From assembly GCA_025602905.1 (NCBI GenBank), contig JAHLKI010000016.1, positions 1 through 64,000 on the forward strand: a DNA stretch of 64,000 nucleotides, given 5' to 3'. Source of the stretch: Phlyctochytrium arcticum (taxonomy: Eukaryota; Chytridiomycota; Chytridiomycetes; Chytridiales; Chytridiaceae). The notes under the pieces are model-generated. The model was not told the origin of the DNA, did no database searches, and was given only the letters and a program-made list of their open reading frames with translations. Below, piece by piece: positions 18,822 to 28,283 of this stretch (its first letter is position 1; each line of letters begins with the position of its first letter). Position numbers and translations under genes: made by a program.

Positions 18822-19688
18822 TCAACGGGACCATCGCCCATGTGTGATGTGTGAGGCTGCATCTGTTTTAAAGGGTAAAAGGGTCAATGCTGGAATGGGG
18901 GAGGGCGATTTTGGCGCTGCGCTAGGGGGCGCCGGGGAAGTATGATCAACCTCTCCCTTATGGTGGAGTGACGGGGTTTGCGATTGAGAAGATATCAAAG
19001 CTGCTCCAGACAATTGTTCCGAATGTGGATGTTGTTCATCCTGGTCCGCAAGCGGAGTATGCTCCCGACTTTGATTTGTATGATCTTCCTCCATAGCATC
19101 AGCATCATTGTCGCCCTCCCGATCACTCTCAGCCTGCCTCGAGGCCGTACATATATCCAGCCTACCGACCCGCGGGCAGTTTCGAAGGGTGCATATGTTG
19201 AAGCAGAGGCAGATATAATAACAGATTCGGGTCCCGTGAAGTCTCCTCCAGAGTCTGGGACGCTTGAACTCATACGATTCGGATCTGCCGAATATTAATG
19301 ACGACGAGATCGGGCCGAATCTTGACGCGGTGTCTGGGATGGATCCCCCTTCGGCACCAAATTTAGCTCAGGTAAGTCGTCATCGTGTTCACTGGTATGT
19401 TCATTGTTGTTGCCGCCATAATGCCTTGGGGCAACGGCATATTCTGCATCATCGTCTTTGTTGAACGCGGTGGGTAGGTCATGGATTTCGTCGAGAGTAT
19501 ATCGCTCAACCACGAGGGTGGATTGGGTTTAGGTTGTTTGGTGTCTCGATATCGGATCCGCTATACATATATACGCAAAATCAGAATTCGAGATCTTGGA
19601 GATGAGAAAGTTTGGAATCTTTTTACTTTACTCCGTCCCAGTCCGCTCGAGCCTTTAACCTCGTTTTCTCACCTGTTGTCCAGTTCAT
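18822..19688 (-). pseudogene. Broken copy of the opposite-strand serine-rich gene
   Basis: Reading right to left, a first-exon remnant at about 19688-19632 (MNWTTGEKTRLKARADWDG) is followed by 19513-19295 (YTLDEIHDLPTAF...PELNLVPKGD), 19273-18995 (MSSSVPDSGGDFTGPESVI) and 19094-18822 (DHTNQSREHTPLADQDE). These are colinear with the copy at 22982-24099 but lie in different frames because of indels. The part between VPKGD and the PSQ segment, including intron 2, is deleted. The C-terminal end has lost the frame that ends DPKIWKRLFDL in the intact copy. Confidence 0.75.
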
Positions 19689-19699
19689 CTTTTTCAAAT

Positions 19700-21090
19700 C
19701 AAGGTTTTTAGCAAGCGAAATTCGTATCCTAACGCGCTTGGAACTTTTATGAATGGTGACATGTTCCCACGCCTCCTTTCGAACATCTCGGAATTGCCTC
19801 CACTGACAATGCTAGCAGAGCTGGAATAAACAAAGATCATACGAGGTAGGATTGCGGTCAGCGCCAATAAGTCGTATGTTCGTGGCGGCCATATATATGT
19901 TTTGCAAGTACGGTCAATGACAGGATGCAAAATACGGCAAGAGCCTAAGATGTAGGACGATCTCGACAAGACTCGTATACTGGAATTTGGCTCACGATAT
20001 CGACACACAGCGATGGAGGGGATGTCTATTTTTAACATAGTTCAGGTAAGAGCATGAATAATTATGCTCTCGGCATTTCGGAATGGCCGATGCGAAAAAA
20101 AATACAAGGGCAAGGATATCTGAAAGGCCCGCTAACTGGGGTATATGCGGCTCAAATGCAGGAAAGAGAGAAGCCGGATACTTATGCCGGGCAGCCCCTT
20201 TAAAAACTTCTAAACCAGGCAGATTCCGTATAAACTTACGCTTCTGGCTGTTTACGTTCGAGCTTTGCTACTTAGACATCCCGCATCCCTCTTGCGTTTA
20301 AGGTTATGATTCTGAATGACATCGCTAGTCTCAACTTCTGGCAGGAGTAGCCCAATCGCATCAAATTTCGCCTTCCCATGTAATCGTATTGAAGGAACCA
20401 GGTAACGATTTTGCGCGGCTCAGCCTTTTCGTTCTATGATTCAAAAAAATGTCTGCGAGGCATCGAACACCGACATTCGACACTATGATTTCGAGTCGAG
20501 TCCCCGGTTTACAGCACCAAAGTCATCAAGAAGGTGACCCTAATGATTGTAATTGTTCAACTTTAAAAAAAGTCTGGGTGTGGGTTCGCGCCAGAAGGCT
20601 CAAAGCTCCAAGGCTTGAACTGACTTAATTGGGCTTGGAGTTTTCAAGCTTGTTCCGTCGGCTAGACGAATATGCAACATTAGCCTTTAATAAACGCCAA
20701 TATATAGAATAACATGGCCTTGGCCAAATTTTGTACGATGACCCCGGACCACCAACTAAATCTCCAGGTCGTCGTCCCCTACGATAGAATTGCTTGCTTA
20801 AATGGTTCTCTGAGTTTGGGGTAATTATCGGCAAAAACTATGAAACTTGTTTGGCTATTAGACTTTTCCCCCTACGATCTCGAAATAAAATACAGAACTA
20901 TATTTAAAAGAAGAAAGTCCCGTTGCGTAAAAATTTCAACAAACGCAAGTGCCCTCGATTGGCGGGGCCATAAGAACAAAAACAAATTTGATGTATATCC
21001 CGTCCCACGCATGCATCCAGCTTTTGATAACCTTCTACTTTGGCGTCCAAGCTCCGACGATGGGTGCAAGATGGAAGGCAATGCGACGAG
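19700..21090. other. Non-coding part of duplicated unit 2
   Basis: No gene recognised. It matches unit 1 block by block (about 19880 to 15735, 20100-20290 to 16000-16180, 20480-20830 to 16370-16720) and holds the upstream region of the next array gene. Confidence 0.65.
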
Positions 21091-21106
21091 GAGTCGAGAG
21101 AATATG

Positions 21107-21113
21107 TATAAAA
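21107..21113 (+). promoter_or_regulatory. TATA box of array gene 3
   Basis: TATAAAA in AATATGTATAAAAGGCGACG, 291 bp before the ATG; conserved context with genes 2 and 4. Confidence 0.7.
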
Positions 21114-21288
21114 GGCGACGGTAGTGAGCGTTCCATTTCTGGATTTTCGGTAGCTCTCATCCACCTTCTCTCTTCCTCCATCGAATCCTTCTGATTTTGG
21201 TCTCCCATCACCTTCTCTCTTCACCAAACAACTCCTTCTGATCCTGGTCTCATCAGCTTCTCTCCTCAATCAAGTCCTTCTGAGCCTG

Positions 21289-21345
21289 GTAAGATCTCAA
21301 GTCTTTCGCGGCTACGCGTCAAAGTTCTAACTTTGTCCACCGTAG
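21289..21345 (+). other. 57-bp 5'UTR intron of array gene 3
   Basis: GTAAGATCTCAAGTC start, TTCTAAC branch-like site, CCGTAG end; same length as in genes 2 and 4. Confidence 0.75.
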
Positions 21346-21403
21346 ATCTTCAAACACACCTACACTACCACTTACCACCACCTTCAAGTTAATTATCGTC
21401 ACC

Positions 21404-21970
21404 ATGAGGCTTTGGAGGACCAGCGTATGCATGCTGGGCCTATTGGTCGTCAACTCTCTGGCCGCACCCATCACTATCATCAAGAGATCCGAAGAGGGAT
21501 CTATAGTCGAATCCGATGCATTCTCCGACTCGGCCGCCACTGATCTCTCTGGTACACCCTTCTCCACTGTCTCATCATTCGATGATGCTGTCGCCGACTC
21601 TTTCGACTCTTTCTCATCGGAAGGTGACGCTGCCAACTTTGGGGCTGCCGCCAAGAAGGTTGTTGTCGTCAAGAGAGTCGTGGCCGTCAAGAAAGTCGTA
21701 GTCGTCAAGAAGGTAGCCGCCAAGAAGGTCGTAGTTGCCAAAAAGACGGTCGTGGCCGTCAAGAAGGTAGCCGCCAAGAAGGTCGTAGTCGCCAAAAAGA
21801 AAGTCGTAGCCGTCAAGAAGGTCGTAGTCGCCAAGAAGGTCGTAGTTGCCAAAAAGAAGGTTGTGGCCGTCAAGAAGGTAGCCGCCAAGAAGGTCGTAGT
21901 CGCCAAAAAGAAAGTCGTAGCCGTCAAGAAGGTCGTAATCGCCAAGAAGGTCGTAGGCGCCAAAAGGTAG
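21404..21970 (+). CDS. Secreted Lys/Val-repeat protein (array member 3), truncated by a frameshift
   Basis: 188 residues. The signal peptide is identical to that of the gene at 17308, and the acidic Ser/Asp propeptide-like segment is near-identical. The body from about residue 85 consists only of VAVKKVVVAKK / VAAKKVVVAKK-type units, so nearly every residue is Lys, Val or Ala. Such a strand-forming cationic repeat could bind membranes, chitin or polyanions, but nothing in the sequence proves this. The frame ends AKR-TAG at 21968-21970. The next frame continues the repeat and then reads NAQDLDTQE, matching the C-terminal end of the gene at 26493. A one-base loss in an A-run therefore removed a QD-rich tail, and this gene is probably a shortened derivative of a gene-4-like ancestor. 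Confidence 0.85.
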   Translation: MRLWRTSVCMLGLLVVNSLAAPITIIKRSEEGSIVESDAFSDSAATDLSGTPFSTVSSFDDAVADSFDSFSSEGDAANFGAAAKKVVVVKRVVAVKKVVVVKKVAAKKVVVAKKTVVAVKKVAAKKVVVAKKKVVAVKKVVVAKKVVVAKKKVVAVKKVAAKKVVVAKKKVVAVKKVVIAKKVVGAKR

Positions 21971-22981
21971 TCGCCAAGAAGCCTGTTGCCGTCAACGCGC
22001 AAGACCTTGACACACAAGAATTGATCATACCTTTCTCATCTTCATCTCGATGCTAAATACCCGCATTGAAGAACTTGTAATTACTGTATATACCTTTATT
22101 GTAGTATAACCTTCTCCCCGTATACATAGTCCCCTCTCCCCTTATACATATTACTTCCTCCCCTAAATCTTTCCTAGTACATAGTCTCATATAAGTCGCT
22201 TCTCAAGTACTTGTTTGCTGAAAATCAAAATATTTGAGAAACTTACTTTCGACCTGACCTGGTCTGAACTGGTGATAACGTTTTACACCTCGCTATACAG
22301 CTTTTCTCTACAAGATTACCCCACCACAAAACCTCTTTCCGGTCGACTTTGAACCAACTTTGGACGATTCCAACACCCAATCTAGAACGTATGTCTTTCT
22401 CGGGAGAATCATCTCACTTGAGGCCCAGTCTACCTAGTAGACTATAATTATGATCCCTCTGCCCCCTATTATTTTTGTTAGAATAGACATCAAATGTTAT
22501 GAACCAAACGAATGCGCGGAACGCGCATGGTGCAACGAATCATGGTTTCCCACCGTCCTTTCTTATGGGGGCTTTTGTGGAGAGAACGAACACTCAGGTA
22601 CACGGATATATGTTGAAGTCTCCCTTTGTCATACTTTACGGTTTTCACCAGTACGAACAGCCTGCATGACCGTTACAATCCTCACGCCCAATCCGTATAT
22701 CTATAAAATCAAGTACATTATTATTTGGCCCTTGAAATGTTTTTATTGCTCTCAATCTCTTCGTAAGATTTTTTTTAGCCGGCAAGTTTGGTACCGTATG
22801 ATCTTCGAGGTTCCCTCAACAACAAGTCGGGAAATCTCACACAAGCGTCTACTTTCCGAATCACCCAAGACTCCATAAACTCCGAATATAATCAACATCC
22901 TACCATCCATTTGCAAAAACACATCAATGAGGATACTCATACAGAGGTAAAGAACAATCACATCCAGCTAAACTCCATGAC

Positions 22982-24099
22982 TCATAAATCAAAGAGCCTT
23001 TTCCAAATTTTGGGGTCGACTAGCGGATCAACAGGACCATCGCCCATGTGGGAGGCTGCATCTGTTTCAGAGGGTAGAAGGGTGAATGCTGGAATGGGGG
23101 AGGGTGATTTTGCCGCTGCGCTAGGGGGTTCCGGGGAAGTATGATCAACCTCAATATCATGGTGGAGTGACGGGGTTTGCGGTCGAGGAGTTGCCAAAGC
23201 TGGTTCAGACCGTTGCTCCGAATGGGGTTGTTCATCCTGGTCCGCAAGCGGAGTATGCTCCCGACTTTGATTCGTATGATCTACCTCCATGGCATCCTCA
23301 TTTTCGCTCTCCCGATCACTATCAGCCTGGCTCGAGGCAGTATATCCAGCTCGTCGAAGCACCACCGACCCGCGGGCAGTTTCGGAGGGTGCATATGCTG
23401 AAGCGGATGCAGACATAATAACAGATTCGGGTCCCGTGAAGTCTCCGCCAGAGTCTGGGACGCTTGAGCTCATACGATTCGGATTGTCAGAATATTCTTG
23501 ACGACGAGATCGAGTGAAAGAATCTTGACGCGGCGCCTGGGATGGTGTTCGCATCTGTCGTGCATGATCAAAGGATGCTTTCCGCTAGAATACACAAATA
23601 ATCAGCCAAACATACTCCCTTCCTTTACATTACTCGCAAAATACCTTCAAAATAGTCTGATTCTCATTAGAATCATCGGGCTGTTTTCCCCGCCCAGTCA
23701 AGATCCGCATATCGACCACCCCCAAATTCCACAAATCAAGGGATATACCATACGGCCATTTATCCCCCTTCGGCACCAGGTTCAGCTCAGGAATATCGTC
23801 GTCGTCACTGGTATGTCCGTTGTTGGTGCCGCCATAATGACTCGGAGCAGTACTACTTTCGGCATCATCGTCTTTGGGGGGAGCACCGAATGCGGTGGGC
23901 AGATCATGGATTTCGTCCACGGTATGCCGCTCTACCACTGGGGCCGGATTGGGGTTAGGCTGTTTAGAATCGCGATGTCGGATACGCTGCATTAGAAAAT
24001 CAGTGGTCGAGATCTCGCATCTGAAAAGTTGTAGTATTTTACCCCATCCCAGTCGGCTCGGGCCTTTAACCTCGTTCTCTCGCCGGTTGTCCAGTTCAT
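22982..24099 (-). CDS. Serine/acid-rich protein of unknown function, duplicated with the array
   Basis: Three exons inferred: 24099-24043, 23986-23645 and 23584-22982, with introns of 56 bp (GTAAAA...GCAG) and 60 bp (GTATTT...TCTAG). They join in phase to about 333 residues. The protein starts MNWTTGERTRLKARADWDG, vaguely Myb/SANT-like, and continues with disordered acidic and Ser/Pro-rich sequence (PSHYGGTNNGHTSDDDDIP, SSSVPDSGGDFTGPES, SPEPPSAAAKSPSPIP), ending DPKIWKRLFDL. I recognise no family. A longer open frame upstream (KEAWEHVGIHKSS, about 24130-24240) is also conserved in the broken copy, so the true start may be further out. It is convergent with the preceding array gene and divergent from the next. 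Confidence 0.5.
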
Positions 24100-24109
24100 G
24101 CTTCGCAAT

Positions 24110-26200
24110 CTCGGTTTTCTTTAGTTTTTCAGCCAGCGAGATCCGGGGCGCGCTGGAACTTTTATGAATGCCGACATGTTCCCACGCCTCCTTTTGAAAT
24201 GGCGTCGAAATGCCTCGACTGGCTCGACTGAAATCACTAACAAACTATAAAAGGTATGTGATTTCAATCATCACCCATAAAACATTTGCTGATGGCGGCC
24301 ATATATGTGTTATGCAGCTATTATCAGACGTCTTTTTTTACATATAAAATGTGTCAGGGAACAAAAGTATGCTCTCGGCATTTCGGAGTGAGGGATTCAA
24401 GATTTTCCCCCTCGTCTGAAAATTGAGATTCAAATCAAGGCTCGGGCAAGGATATCGGAAATCCCAGGTACAGTAGCAGAGCATATATGGCTTTCACTTC
24501 CACTAAAGGGTGCGTGAAGGTTCCGAATAACTGTGATGGGCAAGAGCTTCGAAAGCTTCTCCCCAACACGGGGATCAAAAAGGATACAACTAAGCTCGCC
24601 TTCCGTCTGGCACGGCAAACTGTGGTATACGTTGCCTGCGCCTACTTTTGCCTGATTCCCATGTGAGGCTCGTCGCGTAATACATGTTTATGCAAATGCC
24701 GCCTCCAGCTTGGGTGGACTACGCTGTCTACATTGGCACCTATGGCTTTGCATTCATGAACCCAGTTCTTATCATGACGCTGAACCAACACTGGTAAGCT
24801 GCTACGCTTGATGAGATGGAGGTTGTGAGCGGATGCTGTCGGACTGGGCAGAGTTTTCCGAAGAGAGGCAACAAAAGAAGACCAGTTCTTGGTTTCTGGG
24901 CAGACTCATCCTGGCCGTTGCATGCCGTCGGTCTTGAGCAGACTCAAAGACTGGGGGTCCCTTCCGAGACCTTCCCACCACAACATCATGGCGCGCGCCC
25001 CACCCATGCTCCCTCCCATTGACCTGGGGTCCAAATAAACTTATGCTTCTGGCTGTTTAGGTTAATGCTCTGATACTTAGCCATCCCGCATCCCTCTTCC
25101 CTCCAAAGATATGTTCTAACTGACATTTCTAGTATCAACTTCCGGGATGAATCCCGACAAGAAGCCCCATCAGATCAAAGTTCGCCTTCCGCGCACCGAC
25201 CCATGCAATCGTATTGAAAGGACCGGGGTAACGATTTTGCGTGGCCTTGATATATCATGCACTGGCGTCCATATCGTGAAAACTTGTAAAAGTTCTTTTA
25301 TGGAAGTTTGGCAATACGGGCTATCAAAGCCTATCAAATTGGAATTTTGGATTCTGGGGTGTTGGAACGCGTGGCTCAGCCTTCCCAGTCAGCCTTTTTG
25401 TTCTGTGGCTCAAAAAATGCATCTTTATTATCCAGCACCGACATTCGACACCAGCATTTCGAGTGAGTCGAGCCCCGGTTCACAGCACCAAAGTCATCAA
25501 GAAGGTGACCCTGCTGATTGTATTTTTGCAAGTTTAAAAAAAGTGAAGGCGTGGTCTGTGGCAGAACAGAAGGCCCAAAGCTTCAAAGCTTGAACTAATT
25601 GGGCTTGGATATCCCAGTCTTCCAACATCAGCCAAGCCATTGATATGCGCCACTATATAGAATAACCTGCCCTTTGCCAAATTTTGTACGATAATCCTGC
25701 GAGACCCCCGACCAGGACCCATGTCCTCAGGTCGTCGTCGCTTACGATAGAATCGCTGCTTATCACGCACGATCCTATGAGTCTTGGGTAATTATCGGAG
25801 CAAAAACTCTGAAACTTGTTCTCGATAGCTGACCAATTTTTGGCCATTAGACTTTTCCCCACTTCGATTCTCGAAAAATAGAGCTATATCCAAAAGAAGA
25901 AAGTCCCTTTGCGTAAAAATTTCAACAAAATGCAAGTGTCCTCAATAACCCAATGTCGCTGGATGGGATGTTTTGTGGCGTTGAATGAGGCTTCTACTTG
26001 AAAGATGCCCGATAGCTAGTTCAAGGGTAACCTGCAGCACTAATTTCCGGAGGCACACTGGAGGCACAGAAACAAAACAGTTTGATGTATGCCCCGCTCA
26101 TGCATCACGCTGAAGGTCCCCTCATCGACCTATTTGATAAGCTTCTACTTTGGCATCCAAGCTCCGACGATGGGTGCAAGATGGAAGGCAATGCGACGAG
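24110..26200. other. Non-coding part of duplicated unit 3 with an inserted segment
   Basis: It matches units 1 and 2 except for about 24540-25030, which is unique. That insert contains a 35-residue frame (24690-24797) rich in aromatics and hydrophobics (WVDYAVYIGTYGF...MNPVLIMTLNQHW) ending at a good splice donor (TGGTAAGC). This looks like a captured exon of an unidentified membrane protein. 25030-25860 returns to the shared blocks. Confidence 0.5.
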
Positions 26201-26216
26201 GAGTTGAGAGAATATG

Positions 26217-26223
26217 TATAAAA
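26217..26223 (+). promoter_or_regulatory. TATA box of array gene 4
   Basis: TATAAAA in the same AATATGTATAAAAGGCGACG context as gene 3, 270 bp before the ATG. Confidence 0.7.
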
Positions 26224-26383
26224 GGCGACGGTGTTGAGCGTTCCATTTCTGGATTTTCGGTAGCTCTCATCCAGCTTGTCTCTTCTTCCATCAAATCCTT
26301 CCACACCTTCTCTCCTCCTCAAACAACTCCTTCGGATCCTGGTCTGATCAACTTCTCTCCTCAATCAAGTCCTTCTGAGCCTG

Positions 26384-26440
26384 GTAAGATCTCAAGTCTT
26401 TCGTGTCTACGCGTCAAAGTTCTAACTTTGTCCACTATAG
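26384..26440 (+). other. 57-bp 5'UTR intron of array gene 4
   Basis: GTAAGATCTCAAGTC start, TTCTAAC branch-like site, ACTATAG end; third copy of the same intron. Confidence 0.75.
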
Positions 26441-26492
26441 ATCGTCTACCACATCTACACTACCACTTAATTCCCACCACCACATCATCACC

Positions 26493-28283
26493 ATGAGGCT
26501 CTGGAGGACCAGCATATGCATGCTGGGCCTATTGGTCATCAACTCTCTGGCCGCACCCATCAATATCATCAAGAGATCCGAAGAAGGATCTATAGTCGAA
26601 TCCGATGCATTCTCCGACTTGGCCGCCACTGATCTGTCTGGTACACCCTTCTCCTCTCTCTCATCATTCGATGATGCTGTCGCCGACTCTTTCTCATCGG
26701 GAGCTGATGCTGCCAACTTTGGGGCCGCCGGCAAGAAGGTAGCCGCCAAGAAGGTCGCAATTGCCAAAAAGAAGGTCGTGGCCGTCCAGAAGGCCGCCAA
26801 CCAGGTTGCTGCCGCCAAGGCCAAGGGAAAGAAGAAGGGCGCAAAGAAGGTCAATGCCGCCAACGCCAAGGGAAAGAAGAAGGCCAAGAAAGCAAAGAAG
26901 GCAAAGAAAGCCAAGGCTGCCAAAGCTAAGGTAGCTGCTAACCCTGTTGCCGGCAACAAAGCCATCACTCGGGTTGCCCGCCCTGCCGCCCCTGCCGCCC
27001 CCGCCCCCGTCAAGGACGTAGCCGCTGTCAAGAAGGCCGCCAACACTGCTGTAGCCGCCAAGGCCCAGAAGGCAGTAGCCGCCAAGAAGGCCGCCAACCA
27101 GGTTGCTGCCGCCAAAGCCAAAGGAAAGAAGGGAAAGAAATCCAAGGCCGCCAACGCCAAGGGAAAGAAGAAGGGCAAGAAGGGAAAGAAGAACAAGAAG
27201 GGTAAGAAGGGCAAGAAGGCAAAGAATGCAAAGAAGGCCAAGGCTGTCAAGGTTGCCAAAGCTCCCGTTGCAAAGGCTCCCGCGCCCGCTGCCAAGATCC
27301 CCGCACCCGCTAAGACTCCCGCACCCACAGCTGCCCCAGCTCCTTCCCCGCCAGTAGCAACAACCCCCAAAGTATCTGTTGCATCCGCTCCTCGAGCCAC
27401 CCCTGCCCCGGCCCCCAAAGGCAAAGCGACACCACCTATCCCTATTCCTGTTCCTGTCCCGGCCGGAACAAAGGCAGCAGCGACGCGTTCAGCAACTCTG
27501 GCAGCAACCGCAGCAACCCGGACCGCTGCGCAACTTCCAGCCGCGAAATCTTTTGCGGCTTACCTGACCGGAGGCGACCTTTTTGCTCGACAAGAAGTTC
27601 AAGATCTGGCTCATGAAGAGCAGGCAACTGCAGACCTTGCCGGTGACGCTCCCCAAGACTTTGCTGGTGGCGACGATGCCCAAAATCTGGCTACTGAGGA
27701 TGCTGCGCAAGACTTTTCTGGTGACAACGCCCAAGACTTCGATGCTCAAGAGCTTACTGGCGACGATGCCCAAAACCTCACTGGTGAAGACGCCGCCGCT
27801 GCTCAAGACCTTACTGGTGACGATGCCCAAAACCTGACTGGTGAAGACGCCGCCGCTCAAGACTTTGCTGGTGAAGACGCTGCTCAAGACTTTGCTGGTA
27901 CCGATGCACAAGATCTCGCTGAAGAGTCAGCTCAAGATCTCGCCGCCGAGAATGCCAAAGACTTTACAGGAGAGGCTTCTCAAGATCTCGCCGCGGACTC
28001 AGCCCAAGATCTGGCCAAAGACTCTGCTCAAGACTTTGCCGGTGACAACACACAAGACTTTGCTCAGGAAGGTGCTCAAGAGTTTGCTGGTGCCGACGCT
28101 CAAGACCTGACTGGTGATGCAACGCAAGATCTTGTCGCAGAATCAGCTCAAGACCTGGCCGATGACACCACACAACAGTTTGCCACCCAAGATCTGGCCT
28201 CCGATGACTCTACTCAAGACTTTGCTGCTATCGACACTATCCAAGATTTCGATTCAGCGCAAGAGCTTGACGCCCAAGAGTAA
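26493..28283 (+). CDS. Secreted bipartite polycation-polyanion protein (array member 4)
   Basis: 596 residues from the ATG at 26493, chosen because MRLWRTSICMLGLLVINSLAA matches the sister signal peptides; an in-frame ATG 90 bp upstream precedes the 5'UTR intron acceptor. After the shared acidic segment, residues about 75-270 are Lys/Ala-rich (AKAKGKKKG, KKGKKGKKNKKGKKGKKAK). A Pro/Ala/Thr linker runs to about 365 (PAKTPAPTAAPAPSPP). The last ~215 residues are an acidic, Lys-poor repeat with about 30 QD(F/L) units (AQDFAGDDAQNLTGEDA-type), ending AQELDAQE. There is no Cys. A strongly basic half joined to a strongly acidic half suggests charge-driven self-association or coacervation after secretion; that is inference. 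It is the only array paralogue with an apparently untruncated end. Confidence 0.87.
   Translation: MRLWRTSICMLGLLVINSLAAPINIIKRSEEGSIVESDAFSDLAATDLSGTPFSSLSSFDDAVADSFSSGADAANFGAAGKKVAAKKVAIAKKKVVAVQKAANQVAAAKAKGKKKGAKKVNAANAKGKKKAKKAKKAKKAKAAKAKVAANPVAGNKAITRVARPAAPAAPAPVKDVAAVKKAANTAVAAKAQKAVAAKKAANQVAAAKAKGKKGKKSKAANAKGKKKGKKGKKNKKGKKGKKAKNAKKAKAVKVAKAPVAKAPAPAAKIPAPAKTPAPTAAPAPSPPVATTPKVSVASAPRATPAPAPKGKATPPIPIPVPVPAGTKAAATRSATLAATAATRTAAQLPAAKSFAAYLTGGDLFARQEVQDLAHEEQATADLAGDAPQDFAGGDDAQNLATEDAAQDFSGDNAQDFDAQELTGDDAQNLTGEDAAAAQDLTGDDAQNLTGEDAAAQDFAGEDAAQDFAGTDAQDLAEESAQDLAAENAKDFTGEASQDLAADSAQDLAKDSAQDFAGDNTQDFAQEGAQEFAGADAQDLTGDATQDLVAESAQDLADDTTQQFATQDLASDDSTQDFAAIDTIQDFDSAQELDAQE

Noticed and set aside
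24015..24042. A very short intron beginning GTAAAATAC and ending TTTTCAG in the serine-rich gene
   Set aside because: Only about 22 nt, below the size of every other intron here; the 56-bp alternative ending GCAG restores the frame.
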